Shown here: piece by piece, positions 24,373 through 35,569 of the stretch
How positions within the stretch are numbered: position 1 is the stretch's first letter
Layout: every line of letters starts with the position of its first letter
NCBI GenBank assembly: GCA_028532985.1
Contig: JANCIK010000004.1
Location: 1,922,001-1,986,000, forward strand
Direction: 5' to 3'
Length of the DNA stretch: 64,000 bases
DNA from: Stropharia rugosoannulata
Taxonomy: Eukaryota > Basidiomycota > Agaricomycetes > Agaricales > Strophariaceae
Notes under the pieces: model-generated
What the model was told of the DNA's origin: nothing
The model's input: only the letters and a program-made list of their open reading frames with translations
The model's database searches: none
Program-made: the position numbers and the translations under genes

Positions 24373-26457
24373 ATGGCTGCAACCGATGGGACTGCACATC
24401 TTCTGTCGTTGAAAGTAATGCGTGTTTCGGTTGGTGTTAGCTTGCTTTGCCATTCGATTACTCGTACAGACTAATTGGCAACGAATAAAAGCGTCCTGAG
24501 ATGGCAAGCGCGTGGCAACCATTCTACTCAAGTTCTCCTTCTTTTTCGGTGAGCCAACGATCTACGCTTACCTCATTCGCTATTTAGCTGAGCTCCATAT
24601 AGGCCCATTCAACTGCATCTATCCTATCTCTTCAAGGAACGTCACCACTTCCACAGCATCCCAAAACATTGCGAGACTTGACCCATGCCTCCGATTTCCT
24701 CACCTTACCTTCCTCATTTGGCTCCATTCAATTGGGAGAAACATTCTCTAGCTGTCTCTGTGTCAATAATGAAACGGACATGGAGATAGAAGTTACACAG
24801 GCTAAAGTGGAGATGCAAACCGTTACTACCAAAGTTGTCCTTTACGAGTTAGAAAGTGGAAGCATTCTACGGGAAGGTAATACTCATGAGTATATGGTTC
24901 ACCACGAAATCAAAGAGCTCGGGCAGCATGTTCTTGCTTGTACTGTGACATATAGACTACCGCCCAATGCGCGTTCTGTCCCAGGCGCTTCGGAAGACGA
25001 GAATGACCCAAGTTTGCAGACGTTCCGTAAGTTCTATAAATTCGCAGTATGTTTACCAGATATATTACTTTACAATGATTTTGACTGGTCATTAACAGGT
25101 GTCAAATCCACTGTCTGTTAAAACCAAAGTTCATGTCCCAAAATCTCCTTCCGCATTACTATCTGCAATAGAACGCGAAAAGGTATTTCTGGAGGTGCAC
25201 ATACAAAACTTAACTCAGCATCCCATCGGTTTTGAGCGTATGCGACTGGAATGTGTCGATGACTGGGAGGCTCTCGATGGCAACACTCTGGAGCTTGAAG
25301 ACGGAAGGGAAGAAAGTATATTTTCCGGCTCTACGGCACTTCTGCAGCCTTTAGATATGCGCCAATACGTGTACATTCTTACTCCGAAAGAGAAAAGGAT
25401 AGTACCCGCTGGCCACGCTCCTGGAAGCATTATTCCTCTAGGCCGCTTGGACATCTCATGGCGCTCTTCTTTCGGTGAACCAGGTCGTCTGCTAACCTCT
25501 ACGCTTTCGCGTAGGATACCCGTGGAACCTATACAACGCCCAGTATCTGCACTACCGCCACACCTTAAGCGGAATATCACGGGAGGAATTCCATCTCGAC
25601 CTGGGTCCCCATCAGTAGGTCTACCCAGTCGTACCGCGACGCCACCGCCTGTTACAAGGCCTAGTTCCCCTGGCATGAACAGAACGTCCATCGGCAATAT
25701 CGTCCAACAGCAACCAGCGCCGACATCGCGCCCCGACCTCGATGTGCAGCTTTCCGTCCGGCAAATCCCTTATAATGATATTGTGGTTGAAAACCAGTTT
25801 TCAGTTGCATTTACGGTGGTCATATCATCGTTATTTCCATCCGCTAGGCAGACCAATACTCGCCGTAAAGTTAGATTAGCAATCCAGCATGTTCGGCCTC
25901 GCAAAGATCCACCCCTCGTAGTGACACAGCCGGAAATCCCGGAAACCTTCAGCCCCCGACTGCCATCGTCTGGCTTTTCGACGCCATCATCAGCCACTAC
26001 GAGTTTTAATTATGCACTTGCCCATCAAAAAATATTAGCCGCTTCGTCGCAGCCCTCACCTCTCACACAACAATTGTTTGACGACGTGGACCTATCCGAC
26101 GGGAGTGCTGTCGTGCTACCGCGACCCTTCTTTGAAGGCTCTGATGAATTGAAGTCCTCTAGCTCGAACAGTATAACTTTCGTAGGACCGTCTTCTGTTT
26201 CTCTTCCCGAGGCCGAGTTAGACTTCTCACTTGAACATAAGGAAGGCGAGCTCAAAGTGCAAACGATGCAAGAGTTTGATCTTACCTTCATTGCAACACG
26301 GAAAGGTTTTTCTACGATAGGTGGTATACGCATCCTGTTGATCGATGACCAGTTCATTGGCCTCGAAGATGAAGCTCATGGTACGAAACATAAATCAAGG
26401 CGAGCAACCATCCTCAAGGAGTACGAGATTATTGGAGAGGTTTGGGTATCTGCATAA
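24373..26457 (+). CDS. TRAPPC13: TRAPP complex subunit 13 (TRAPPC13, DUF974)
   Basis: Exons 24373-24429, 24492-24548, 24603-25046 and 25099-26457 give 638 aa. The three small 5' exons read MAATDGTAHLLSLKVMRVS, then RPEMASAWQPFYSSSPSFS, then AHSTASILSLQGTSPLP followed by LRDLTHASDFLTLP, LGETFSSCLCVNNET and VEMQTVTTKVVL, the DUF974 signature. A second conserved part (LGRLDISWRSSFGEPGRL) is followed by a Pro/Ser-rich spacer and the C-terminal beta-rich module ending LKEYEIIGEVWV. TRAPPC13 belongs to metazoan and fungal TRAPPIII and acts in Rab1/Ypt1-dependent early secretory and autophagic traffic. The acceptor at 24602 is chosen because the nearer AG at 24589 breaks the frame. It is convergent with VMA13, 100 bp apart. 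Confidence 0.93.
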
Positions 26458-26557
26458 GATATATTTATTTATTATAGTAAAGCAACTGTCCATTTACTCG
26501 AGGAAGGAGAATATATGATATTTCTAATACTCATTCATGAAAATCACTTGTGCGCCA

Positions 26558-28417
26558 CTAAACTGACAACCAAGGCTGACTGACAAGCTGCTGGACTGAT
26601 AGCAACGCTCGGTATCGGACATCCGAGTTGGGATGAGTCATCAGTTCCATCACTCTGGCTTTGCCGCCGAGATCTGCAACATACCTACGAGCATTGTATT
26701 AATTTCAGCACAGGGAAAAACAGAATGAACCTCACTTTTTCCCTCTGTCACAGTGTTTGACATACTGACCGACATCAGATGCAGCAACAGCTAGAACAGT
26801 CGGATCTGTCGAGTTGTTGAGGATAGAAACCAAGTTCCTGTTCATGGAGACATTGAAGACTAATGCCGAAGAGAAGGAATATGCGACATACTTCAATTGT
26901 TCATGGTTCTTCTCATTCAGCTTGAATGCGTTCTCTTTCCAGAAGTCATCCGACTCATGAACAGGGGTCCATGAAAGATGACCTGAGGCGAGCTCAGAGG
27001 TGTATTCATCGTAAGTCCTGTAGAACAGGATCTGTAAGAGGTATTGCAAGTCAACGAACATACATACGTTAGGCTTTGGAATCTAGCGTTCAGTTCATCC
27101 TTGAGGAAGTTCACATCTTCCGGGATATCTTCATCAGACCATTTCCGCGTAGCCAGGTTCTTCACAAAGGGCAGCAATTGAGACACAAGCATAGCGGGTA
27201 GATTTTGCTTCGGCGCTTTGGTGACTAAATTCTATCGAATAGTGAGCTTGCAGTGCTATGAAAAATTAGGCTTATGTGCCATACTCGGAAAGTAGCCACG
27301 ATGACCCGAATCACTTTCTCTTTCACAGCGTTCTGGGCAACTTCTACCAGTGTCGGAATGATATCATATTTCCTGGTGGCATTCAGAGACTGTACTCTGA
27401 TGAGGCAGAACGAGGCTCACTTGTTAATGTTTTCTGCTACATTCTGTTCAAAAGACAGCAGCCACAAACAGAAGGCAACTTGGTAGTTCATTTGTGGTCC
27501 GGGGTTACGCTTCAGGATCTCCACAAGTCTATCATAGAGGTTCTGTGAATAAAAATGTTTACGCAGGACGCGCAGGAAATGACATGCCCTGTAATTATGC
27601 CCGCAACACCCCACACTTCCTGACGGGATTGAGGGCGCGATAGTAAGGACTCAAGACACTGTACGGCAATGTCGCGTTTGTTTGATGATGGTCCTTGTAT
27701 GAAGCCTGAGAGAGCATTGAGGAACGTTTGGAGTTGACGCGTATTAAGCGGTACGCGTTCGGAGCTGTTGGAGTCAAGTCAGTCTGAATGATTTAAACGG
27801 GCAGAATGTCTTATTGCATCGCATACCTCAACAGGACAGTCAATATTTGTGCAGTCTTGAGTTGAACAAACTCGTCTTGCGCATCGAGTGCTCTGAGGTG
27901 GAACGGCGATATATAGCTGATAAACGTGTGCTAAGTCAAGTGTACATACCGCAGTAAGGGCAGATAGGGGAGATCAGGATCAGCGTCCTTGGCCTTGAAG
28001 AACAGCGCAATGCGTTCTTCATGATCTAGTATTGCCAATGAGACGAGTTATTAGACCAGAAGTTCCAACTCTGTACCTTGAAGAGCGTCCGCAATCAGTA
28101 CGAGGAGACATTGCATGGTGTCCACTCGATTGAGTTTCTTCAGCAGGCTTAGATATAGCAATGCATATGTTCCGCCTTCCGAGAGGAGCAACGCCTCCAC
28201 CTTGGCTTTCGGCTGGCGGTCGACTTTCTTGATGCATGCCAGCTCTTCCAGTGTGATGAGATCTGCGCGTTGGTACCCCTAGATATTATGACCTAATGAG
28301 CCAGAGATAACTTAGATAAATCTATGCAAGGCTGTGTACCTCCCATGGCACAGGCTTTGCCCTGATTCTTGCGGAGTTCTCGTCGAGATATGCACTTGAG
28401 AGCAGCGACACCGACAT
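26558..28417 (-). CDS. VMA13: V-type proton ATPase subunit H (VMA13)
   Basis: Eleven minus-strand exons (28340-28417, 28077-28278, 27950-28025, 27827-27892, 27588-27764, 27421-27528, 27285-27372, 27068-27231, 26892-27017, 26736-26837, 26558-26684) give 437 aa, the family length. Motifs: YLDENSARIRAKPVPWEGYQ at the start, FIQGPSSNKRDIAVQCLESL, GLVEILKRNPGPQMNYQVAF, LVTKAPKQNLPAMLVSQLLP, TTYDEYTSELASGHLSWTPVH with FWKENAFKLNEKN, and LAVAASDVGQYVKHCDRGKK followed by VRYRALLSVQQLV. It is an armadillo/HEAT-type regulatory subunit of the peripheral V1 sector, needed for ATP-driven proton pumping and for silencing free V1. The intron 27529-27587 has a GC donor (GCATGT), the only choice that yields the conserved ITGLVEILK. 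It is divergent from MRPL46, with 168 bp between starts. Confidence 0.95.
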
Positions 28418-28585
28418 TGTGGGGGGATAAGTTGGGTGGACTGGACTGTCCGCTCCGGCAGCGACAGTCACATTGGACATTAGACTGCTTGACCGAAGTG
28501 ACGGTCCATACAGCATCACATGACTTCAATTTTTGGACTTCGCGACCTTTACCGTTTCTGAGGTGTCATTCGGAGAGTTTGTACC

Positions 28586-29635
28586 ATGTTCTCCAGGACG
28601 TCCTCAAACTGCGTTAAAGGTGAGCGTTTCGTCTTACTTGACTTAATACTGTGTCTCACTGTTTTGCAGTGGGCCGCTTTTCACTATGCCGAGCGCTTGC
28701 TTCGGACGCAGCGGCTGCTCCCGCGGAGACACCTGTATACCATACACCACAGGCCTCGCGCTCACCGAAGGCGCCGAAGTCACAAATCTCTACTGCTATC
28801 ATCCTCAACCGCTCGCCCATCCTCACGCGCTCCCCCACTCAGTTTGAGCAAGCGTACTACTCATATCAGGCGCGGATACGACGCGCTCTGCACAACCCAT
28901 TCCCTTATGACTTCTACTTCAAACAAGGCACTCTCATCGAGACGCGCTTCACCCTCGAGGAGCGCAAGCGCGAGAAGCTTGCGTTCGGACCTGCGTTCTT
29001 ACCGAAAGAGGATGTGAGCGAGGAGAAACGGGCGGCGGATACGGCTGCGGTCGAGCAGCTGGCACAGCAGGAAGGTGAAGGTGAGGTCCTAATGCCAAGG
29101 ACCCACCAGGCAGACAAAGAAGGAGACGTAAAGAGCCTTGACAGGAGAGGTCAGCGCAACCTGTACTTGCTTTTGCAAACGTCGGAGAGCGGGAAGGATG
29201 CATGGCGCTTCCCTCAAGGGGACGTGGAGAAGGGCTTGTTCCTTCATCAGGTAAGCTACTGTATTTTCTCTTGCCTTCCGTGCTCCACTGACTTTGTATT
29301 ACAGGCCGCACAAAACGATCTTTTTACAGAGTGTGGGGACGAAATGGATACCTGGATCGTCGGAAAAACACCCATAGGAGTGTACAAGCCGCAACAGCCA
29401 CCTGCAACGACTGCAGAAACATCAGAGGTGTGTACAATGATCTCTGACAGATATTTATTTCTAAACTGTCCAAAAGCGCATTGTCTTTTTCTTCAAAGCC
29501 CATATAATGGCTGGACAAGTAAAACCCCAAGGGGACCATATAAAAGATTTTGCCTGGTTGACTAAGGAAGAAATCGAGACGCGGGTGGACAAGCCCTATT
29601 GGGACAGTATTAAAGACATCCTTTCCGACTTCTGA
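28586..29635 (+). CDS. MRPL46: Mitochondrial large ribosomal subunit protein mL46
   Basis: Exons 28586-28619, 28670-29250, 29305-29427 and 29477-29635 give 298 aa. The N-terminus (MFSRTSSNCVKVGRFSLCRA) is a presequence. The body shows ISTAIILNRSPILTRSPTQFE, YYSYQARIRRALHNPFPYDFY, a coiled segment, and the degenerate NUDIX-like fold WRFPQGDVEKG, WIVGKTPIGVY, FFFKAHIMAGQV and DFAWLTKEEIE, ending YWDSIKDILSDF. It is the orthologue of yeast Mrpl17, a structural component of the mitochondrial 54S/39S subunit at the central protuberance. The first exon is only 34 nt. It is convergent with NUC1, 136 bp apart. Confidence 0.93.
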
Positions 29636-29771
29636 CCGTTGACCGTTATGTATATATTGATGGTTTATAGTTAATGACACTTGATACCAGTATTCCTCCC
29701 AGAGAACTATGGCCTGGACAGTTGAACTCCTTCATAAACAGGTATATACAATATCAGTATTACGAATAGAT

Positions 29772-31222
29772 TTAATTGGGGGCAGCTATGGCCTTGCGGC
29801 TTTTCTTTTGGACATCGTCAAATTTACGGACGATGACTTCACATGAAGTCGCCTTGCAAATGTGTTTTGAGTTGGCCTTGATTTCATCCGAGAATAGTGT
29901 TAGCCCAGAAGCACGTTCAACAGCATCGACTGTAAAGCAATCAATATTAGCGGCGACGTAACGACGGAGAGCAAAATCAAACCCACCTGGAACAATGAAG
30001 CTCTGCAATGGAGTGTTATCGTTGATGACGGCGTTAGGCAAAACAAAGGCGCCGGTAGCTATTTCTCTAATTTCTGGCGTGCTCGGCGATGCTGGCTTTG
30101 AAGTTAAGACTACTTTTGCAAAGTGAGTCGGCACCGACACATTTGGCGGAGAACCAATGACTTCATGAGACTACGTTGTACCTTCAGTAGCCTGATATTC
30201 CAATCTCTTATACGAACTCACTACGCGCCATTTCCCATCTGCTTCCTGCTTAGGAAGGTACAAAGGGACGGTAAACACATATACGTCCTGGAAGTTGCCT
30301 GTCAGACGGCGGCACCAATCTTCCAGATATGCCCAATCTAAAAGTGGCACGAAGTCAGTGCTAGCTATTTAGTGTGGTTCGTTCAACTTGCGCACAATGT
30401 CTATTGAACCCGTCGCCTACTTGGGGTGCCATATTTGACAGAAGGAAAGTCTCGTCCATAGCTTCCTGTTCACAAATCCTTAGCACTTTAAAGGCCTGAT
30501 CTGAAAAGAGACGAAACACACCTGCGAAAATTTGGCGTCTGCTGCGGGCACCCTGCAATATAAGGAAAATGGTTAGCAAAGGAAACGCTTACAAGCGGTC
30601 CAGTGAAATAGACGCTGACATGTGTCCGCGGTCATAACCACTTCTGAAATAGTCCTGCAGGCGGGCGCGGAAGGGCGCAGGCACCTCCTCGTCTTCGATG
30701 AACTTCGAGTTGGAACGGTCTCCAGCGGGGGCGCCAGGCGCCTTAGCTAAAGACGCGCGCGTCAAGTGCTCCACCGTCTACGAACGAAAATAAGATTTTC
30801 TGCGCCGCAGAAAGGTAGAACAAGGAAAACACACCCATGCCGGATGGCGCAGGCGCCGGTCGTACCCCGCAACATACGCCTTGCGCACCAGAGTGTCTGC
30901 GATAGGTCCTGTGCACACCGTCAGAAACCTGTGCACGGCAGGACAGATGCAAGCGCGAAGACGCACCTGGGTTGCCATACTTCAGCACAGCCGGAAGACT
31001 CGACGTGACCGACAGCTCCTTCGATATGTTCGTCTTCCCGTGCGCGTCGATTCCTAATACAGGGGAGTGCAAGCGCTCGTCGGGTTTGTGCTGGTATGGT
31101 GCGGGCGTGTACGGTGGTGCGGCGACGTGCTGCTTGCTGCTGGACACAGCGACGGCGAGCCCGCCGCCGAGAAGCGCGCCGGCGGTGAAGACTGCAGCGT
31201 GGACAATGGCTGCGCTGGGCAT
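29772..31222 (-). CDS. NUC1: Mitochondrial DNA/RNA non-specific endonuclease (NUC1/EndoG)
   Basis: Eight minus-strand exons (30967-31222, 30835-30908, 30620-30777, 30522-30552, 30396-30465, 30222-30337, 29987-30170, 29772-29929) give 348 aa. The N-terminus MPSAAIVHAAVFTAGALLGG is a hydrophobic mitochondrial anchor. The catalytic motif DRGH(M) lies at about residues 159-163, and the Met codon is split by the intron after exon 3. VPAADAKFSQEAMDETF, LSNMAPQVGDGFNRHYWAYL, VYVFTVPLYLPKQEADGKW and VPTHFAKVVLTSKP complete the beta-beta-alpha metal nuclease. The enzyme resides in the intermembrane space, degrades mitochondrial nucleic acid and can move to the nucleus in cell death. The 31-nt exon 30522-30552 is required to join GHM to VPAADAKF. 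Confidence 0.95.
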
Positions 31223-31955
31223 TTTGTTACTTCACAAGACGCCCTGGGCAGTAGCCGACGGAGGTTTGGGCAAACAACGACAAAATCAAAGGCGATGGCG
31301 GAGCCCGGAAAGTATGGACAACAGAGAAAGGTGATATGGATTAGCGGAGGCGAAACTCAAACGAACGTGTCTCGCCAGGTCTTGCTGCTGTATCTGTTTT
31401 GGGATGATGGACGCACTACAAGGAGTAAGCGCTACTATAAGCAGCGTTCAGTAATTTAGTTTACATACAATGTCTGTTCCGATTCTCAGCGATTTCGTGA
31501 ATAATTATTAACGGCCAGGCAGACATGTTCAAACACCTGATGTGCTATTTACAAGAATTAGGGCTCTAACGCCAAAAAAAAGGAGAAGATAGTACACTGC
31601 AATACAGTATACTAGCCCTGGTAGTCTGATCAACCATAACCTGAGGTGATTGAGAGGACTCTGAAAAGAAACATATTTAACAACGCAAGCGCAGGTATGA
31701 TAGATAGTAAGTGTGAGGAGTGTTATTGAGTAATTCCAGATGCCTTTTTCTTATATGCTGGGGAGAAACCGTTAAGGAAAGTAGAGGTGGAGGGAACGGC
31801 GGGCGAGTATACAGAATATATACCAAAACAGTGATACGGTTAGAGACGAAGCAACAATTAATATAGAGGTGGTGATAGCAATAGCAAAGGGTAATTCAAA
31901 CGCCACTTCTGCCATCATCACCCGTGAGACTATCTGAGCGAACTGGTAGCACTCA
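31223..31955. other. Intergenic region between NUC1 (5' side) and PIN4-like gene (3' side)
   Basis: The NUC1 promoter is on the left and the 3' flank of the tandem upstream gene on the right. A plus-strand frame at 31067-31459 overlaps the NUC1 start and continues only 235 bp; it is an antisense shadow. Nothing else seen. Confidence 0.55.
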
Positions 31956-33718
31956 TCAGATTTCCAGAGGTTCGTAAGTTTGAGCGTCAAGCCCACCTCG
32001 AGAGGGTACTTGGCCGTCGTTAGCTCCGACCCGACTATCTCGCCTGCTAAATCCGCCCACGCCAGGTCCACGGGGCTGACGGACAACATTGCTAGATACA
32101 GAGTTGTCATGACCTCCACCACCGTTAAGACTGTTGCCTGTTAACAAGGCTGAGGCAGGGAGACTAGGCACCGGGGGGATAGAAGAGCCACCAAAAGGGC
32201 TGTTGCCGTTCGAGAAAAATGAACCAATTCCGGCAGACACGCGGCGAGAAGGTGAGCCAATGGTGGCATAGCCTTCTCGGATATTACCGTTGGACGGCCT
32301 AGAGGTTAGGCGAGGGGCCTGTTGGTGCAACGTTTTCATGTCGGGCATGGACTTCTTCACGCGTAGCGAGTTCATAGTAGTAGTGGGGCTGATTGGAGAC
32401 AAGTACGCAGACGGTGCGCGCGAAAGCGTGTGCGGCTGACGGGGCTGCGCCTGTTGTTGCTACATCGAGTGGTATGCGTGAGATCGTGTATCAGTTACGA
32501 TGAGAAACATTAGCGTACCCTCTGGGGATCGATTCTCGTCACAACGGCATAGCGATCTTCACCCTCTCCTACAGAGTAGTGGTAAACGCCAAGCTTTTGG
32601 GCGATCAGGTGGACAACCCTTCTTTGCTTAGGGGTGAGGGATCGCGCGAACGCGAGTTCATCACGCATCCTGTCGTCCTTGAAGAGTAGAATACGGGAGT
32701 AGATCTCCAGGGTAGATGGATCATTAAGATCGAGCTCATTGGAAGTGGACTTTTCAGAGATGCTCGGGGTTGCAGGAGGTGGTGGATGCGAGGCGGCCGC
32801 CGGGGCCGATGCAAGAGGAAGGGAGTATGTGGGGGTAGGCATTGCAGAAAGACCAGGGGGAGAGTACTGTGCCTGCTGTTGTTGCGGCTGTTGATAGGCA
32901 GAGCTGGAGGAAAAAGAACGCTGGGGACTGAAAGTCGATGTGACTGCAGTCCCATAGTCCTCGTAGAACTGGCTAGCACTGGACTGCTCCTTTTCGAGCT
33001 GCATCGAACGCATGCGACGAATGGCCTTTTCGCGCTCTATGCGCTCCTTTTCACCTGCCTGGAGAACCTTCTTGTATTCGACACGCAACTTGCGCCCCTG
33101 AACATCGAAGCCATTGAGGGCGGCGACGACGGCGTCTGCGTCTGCTGCCTGGCGGAAATTGGCAAAAGCCAGGCCGCGGAAGGAGCCCTGCTGATCCAAA
33201 TGATAGTTAAAGGCGTACGGGGTGGGAATGGAGAGGGAAGCCTGGGAAGGGGTGAGCAGCAGACGGGGAAGGAGGGGAGATGACTGACGATTATATCAAG
33301 GAGCGTCTCACGTTTTACGTTGAATGGGATGTTTTTGATGACGATGGCTGTTGGAATCACCTCGTCCTCCGGGGGGACGAGATGGGCAAGAGGAGGAGAC
33401 CCGCCAGCGGAAGAAAAGTCGGAATTATTGTGGGGGGAGAGGGAGCGACTGTCGGACGAGTTGCTGTCAAGCCATTGCTGTTGGGGGGTGAGCACGGCGC
33501 GGGATGTGGTGGGGGCTACGTACGGTGGGCAGAGCGCTGCGGGAGGCAGGCTTGGGCTTTGTGTTGGCGTAGGGGGACTGCTGGAGGCCCTGTGCGGTTG
33601 CAAAGTGGAACTGGCGGCTGAGGCCGTCTGTGTCGTAGTCGTAAGAGTCGTGAAGACGCTGCTGGGACGCCCTCGAGTGGAGAGTGAGCGACGCAATGTC
33701 TGGCGGGGAGCTCGTCAT
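31956..33718 (-). CDS. PIN4: RRM and R3H domain RNA-binding protein, PIN4-like
   Basis: Exons 33524-33718, 33289-33477, 32519-33241 and 31956-32459 on the minus strand give 536 aa. The N-terminus is Ser/Pro-rich. An RRM starts at TAIVIKNIPFNVKRETLLDI (about residue 105), continues GSFRGLAFANFRQAADADAV and ends GRKLRVEYKKVLQAGEK. The Lys-Glu-rich helix ERIEREKAIRRMRSMQLEKE follows, as in Pin4 and the S. pombe Cip1/Cip2 proteins. A Gln/Pro-rich spacer leads to an R3H domain (LTPKQRRVVHLIAQKLGVYH, with the R-x-x-x-H pair) and a disordered Gly/Ser tail. These proteins bind single-stranded RNA and act in cell-cycle and stress mRNA control. The 46-nt intron 33478-33523 is inferred from the frame change between the N-terminal and RRM frames. 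Confidence 0.85.
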
Positions 33719-34419
33719 GATATCGGGAAAAGAAGACGAGTGCCAAAAATCAGCTACAACGCCCCTTATAGAGTCACGCGTCCATTGTTTCTACAAACTT
33801 TCTACTACACCGTCAACGCCCGCCCCGGCCTCTGCACCAGCGCATCCACATCCAGCGCCAGCCGGATGCTCCCAGAGTGGTCCCAGGGCCCCCGCACCAC
33901 CCCCCGCGTCGTCGCCGCCGTCGCCGCACCACCCACCACCTCCTTCTTCACACCCTCCTCCGGCCAGTGGAATGCCGCACAGGGCACAGACGGCATCCTG
34001 TGTTTCACGACGCTGTTCACCAGTCAGCCGCGTCCACCCGTACCAGTCCTCAGCCCACTTGCCTTCTCATAGCCACCGGCCCAGCTGTCAGTCGCAGCGA
34101 TGATGGCGGCGCCCGTCGAGCCATTTCAACTTCTGCGCGGCACCATCAGTCCCCATGTCACTTGTCAGTGCCTATACTTACTTTCAGAGCAACCGGTACT
34201 CGTCAGTGAGGAATACAGCAGCACAGCGGGCAACTCTCAAAGTGCCCTTCCAGTTGAACGTATTTTCTAAAGGTAGCCAGTGCCCAGCGTCGCAAACTTT
34301 ACTCATTTCCGTTGCTGGCAACAGCCATCACTCGCTTCGTGCCACACTCTCTGATTAATTATTGGATGCGCCTCTGTACTACAACACATCCAAATTATAC
34401 GCGTACATATACATCACAC
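33719..34419. other. GC-rich interval between PIN4-like gene and UBC11, with a possible small gene
   Basis: GC-rich sequence creates long overlapping frames on both strands. The most protein-like is the minus-strand frame ending at 33805, listed separately. A plus-strand frame from an ATG at 34100 (PVEPFQLLRGTISPHVTCQ) also looks protein-like but is short. Neither could be extended to a known family. Confidence 0.4.
33805..34057 (-). CDS. Candidate small protein, unrecognised, 3' exon
   Basis: A minus-strand frame reads GKWAEDWYGWTRLVNSVVKH, then MPSVPCAAFHWPEEG, a short Ala/Thr/Gly stretch and SGSIRLALDVDALVQRPGRA before TAG at 33805. It has balanced composition and could be the last exon of a small gene upstream of PIN4. 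The 5' border is unsettled. One model starts at an ATG near 34121 and splices through a GC donor (AG|GCAAGTGG, 34053) to an acceptor at 34007. The other enters at an AG near 34057 and keeps the GKWAEDW part. I do not recognise the family. Treat as low confidence. Confidence 0.3.
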
Positions 34420-35325
34420 TCAGGTAGACTCGCTAATAGGACGATAGTGCTTCATCAACTGCGTCTTGAAAGCTGTGTCCCCCATCAGCGATCATGCGGT
34501 CACTACGGAACGAAAACAACTGACCGGTTGGATTGCCCCAGAGTCCTGCTGCGTCGGGGTTGAGAGGAGACGCATTGTTGGGCTCTGCACCGGCATCAGC
34601 ATCAGCAAGCATCTCTCTGATGCAAGCGTGCCAACTCACCTCCGAGGAGAGACTGTAAAGAGAGAAGGATTGTTTGGACGCTGTACACAGCCGACCATTT
34701 ATCCTGTTCATGGGCGTATCAATTACCGGCTACTCATTCCGAATTCGAACACGGACCTGCAAGATATCGAGGCAGATGGCCCCGCCAGTGATGTCAACAT
34801 TGGGATGATAACAAGGCGTATCGAACTTGATTGTAGGTGCTACATATGGATAATTTGCGGGGAAGGAAATGGAAATTTTGAATGTGAGTCCTGCGTATAT
34901 CTGCAGAGCATGAGCCACAATGAGCACATAGTGGCAGAGAACATACCGTCTCGGTCGGTCCCTCTATCGTTCCAACCCACTCGAACAGGTTTCCGTCATG
35001 CTTTGGGAATGCAGACTAGGCCGTTTTCCAAATGAAATTCCCGTAAAGACCGGATAACGTGCCACTTACAATGCCAGGAGACGCCGACATCTGAAGATAC
35101 CATTGTCAGCAAGCCACACTCGACGAGTTATAGAAGAATTGCGCACCATGAGAGTCATGAGTTCACTACTTAGGCTGTGTGGCCAGAGTGTAAGCCACTT
35201 GACGCGTTATGCGTTCACAGAACGAACCGTTTTGCAACGCTTCCAGCCCCTTGTTGATTCGAGGCTGCGACATTAGACTTGGGAGAGGCACGAGAAGGGG
35301 CGAGGGAAGATGTGATTTGTTCCAT
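34420..35325 (-). CDS. UBC11: Ubiquitin-conjugating enzyme E2 C type (UBC11/UBE2C), APC/C partner
   Basis: Eight minus-strand exons (35228-35325, 35147-35174, 35070-35090, 34947-35015, 34757-34900, 34640-34703, 34525-34584, 34420-34472) give 178 aa. Exons of 28 and 21 nt carry LSSELMTLM and MSASPGI. The UBC fold is clear: [39 protein letters not shown], the active-site Cys at about 115 in [29 protein letters not shown] and [25 protein letters not shown] and the extended N-terminus are marks of UBE2C/UBC11, which ubiquitinates mitotic cyclins and securin with the anaphase-promoting complex. Next to the Cys, [11 protein letters not shown] has one residue more than the usual D-x-x-G-N-I-C. It is divergent from EDE1, with 244 bp between starts. 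Confidence 0.95.
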
Positions 35326-35569
35326 AATTCTAAAAGCTTGATAAAAAGTCGTAAAAAGCGTGAAGAAGAGACAGCAGGACAGAGGGATAGTAAAGGAAGA
35401 AAGACAAGAGGCCAGTTGAACGCCAACTTTGTGTCAAGTTCGAGTTTCGCGTGCCATGGAGTCACGTGGGTGTTGTGAATGATGGTATTTGTCAGCGCGT
35501 TACACTCCCGCTCAGCTGTGCGGGGCCTTAGCATTCCGACTTGACCTCTCCCTCATCTCACGGGACATC

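Noticed and set aside
28651..28838. Overlapping frames around the MRPL46 5' exons
   Set aside because: The splice 28619 to 28670 restores the mL46 N-terminus, so the other frames are shadows.
31067..31459. 130-aa plus-strand frame
   Set aside because: Antisense to the NUC1 first exon with no independent support.
33320..34072. 250-aa plus-strand frame across the PIN4-like gene start
   Set aside because: GC-rich shadow. It crosses the RRM-encoding exon antisense and the intergenic gap with no homologous pattern.
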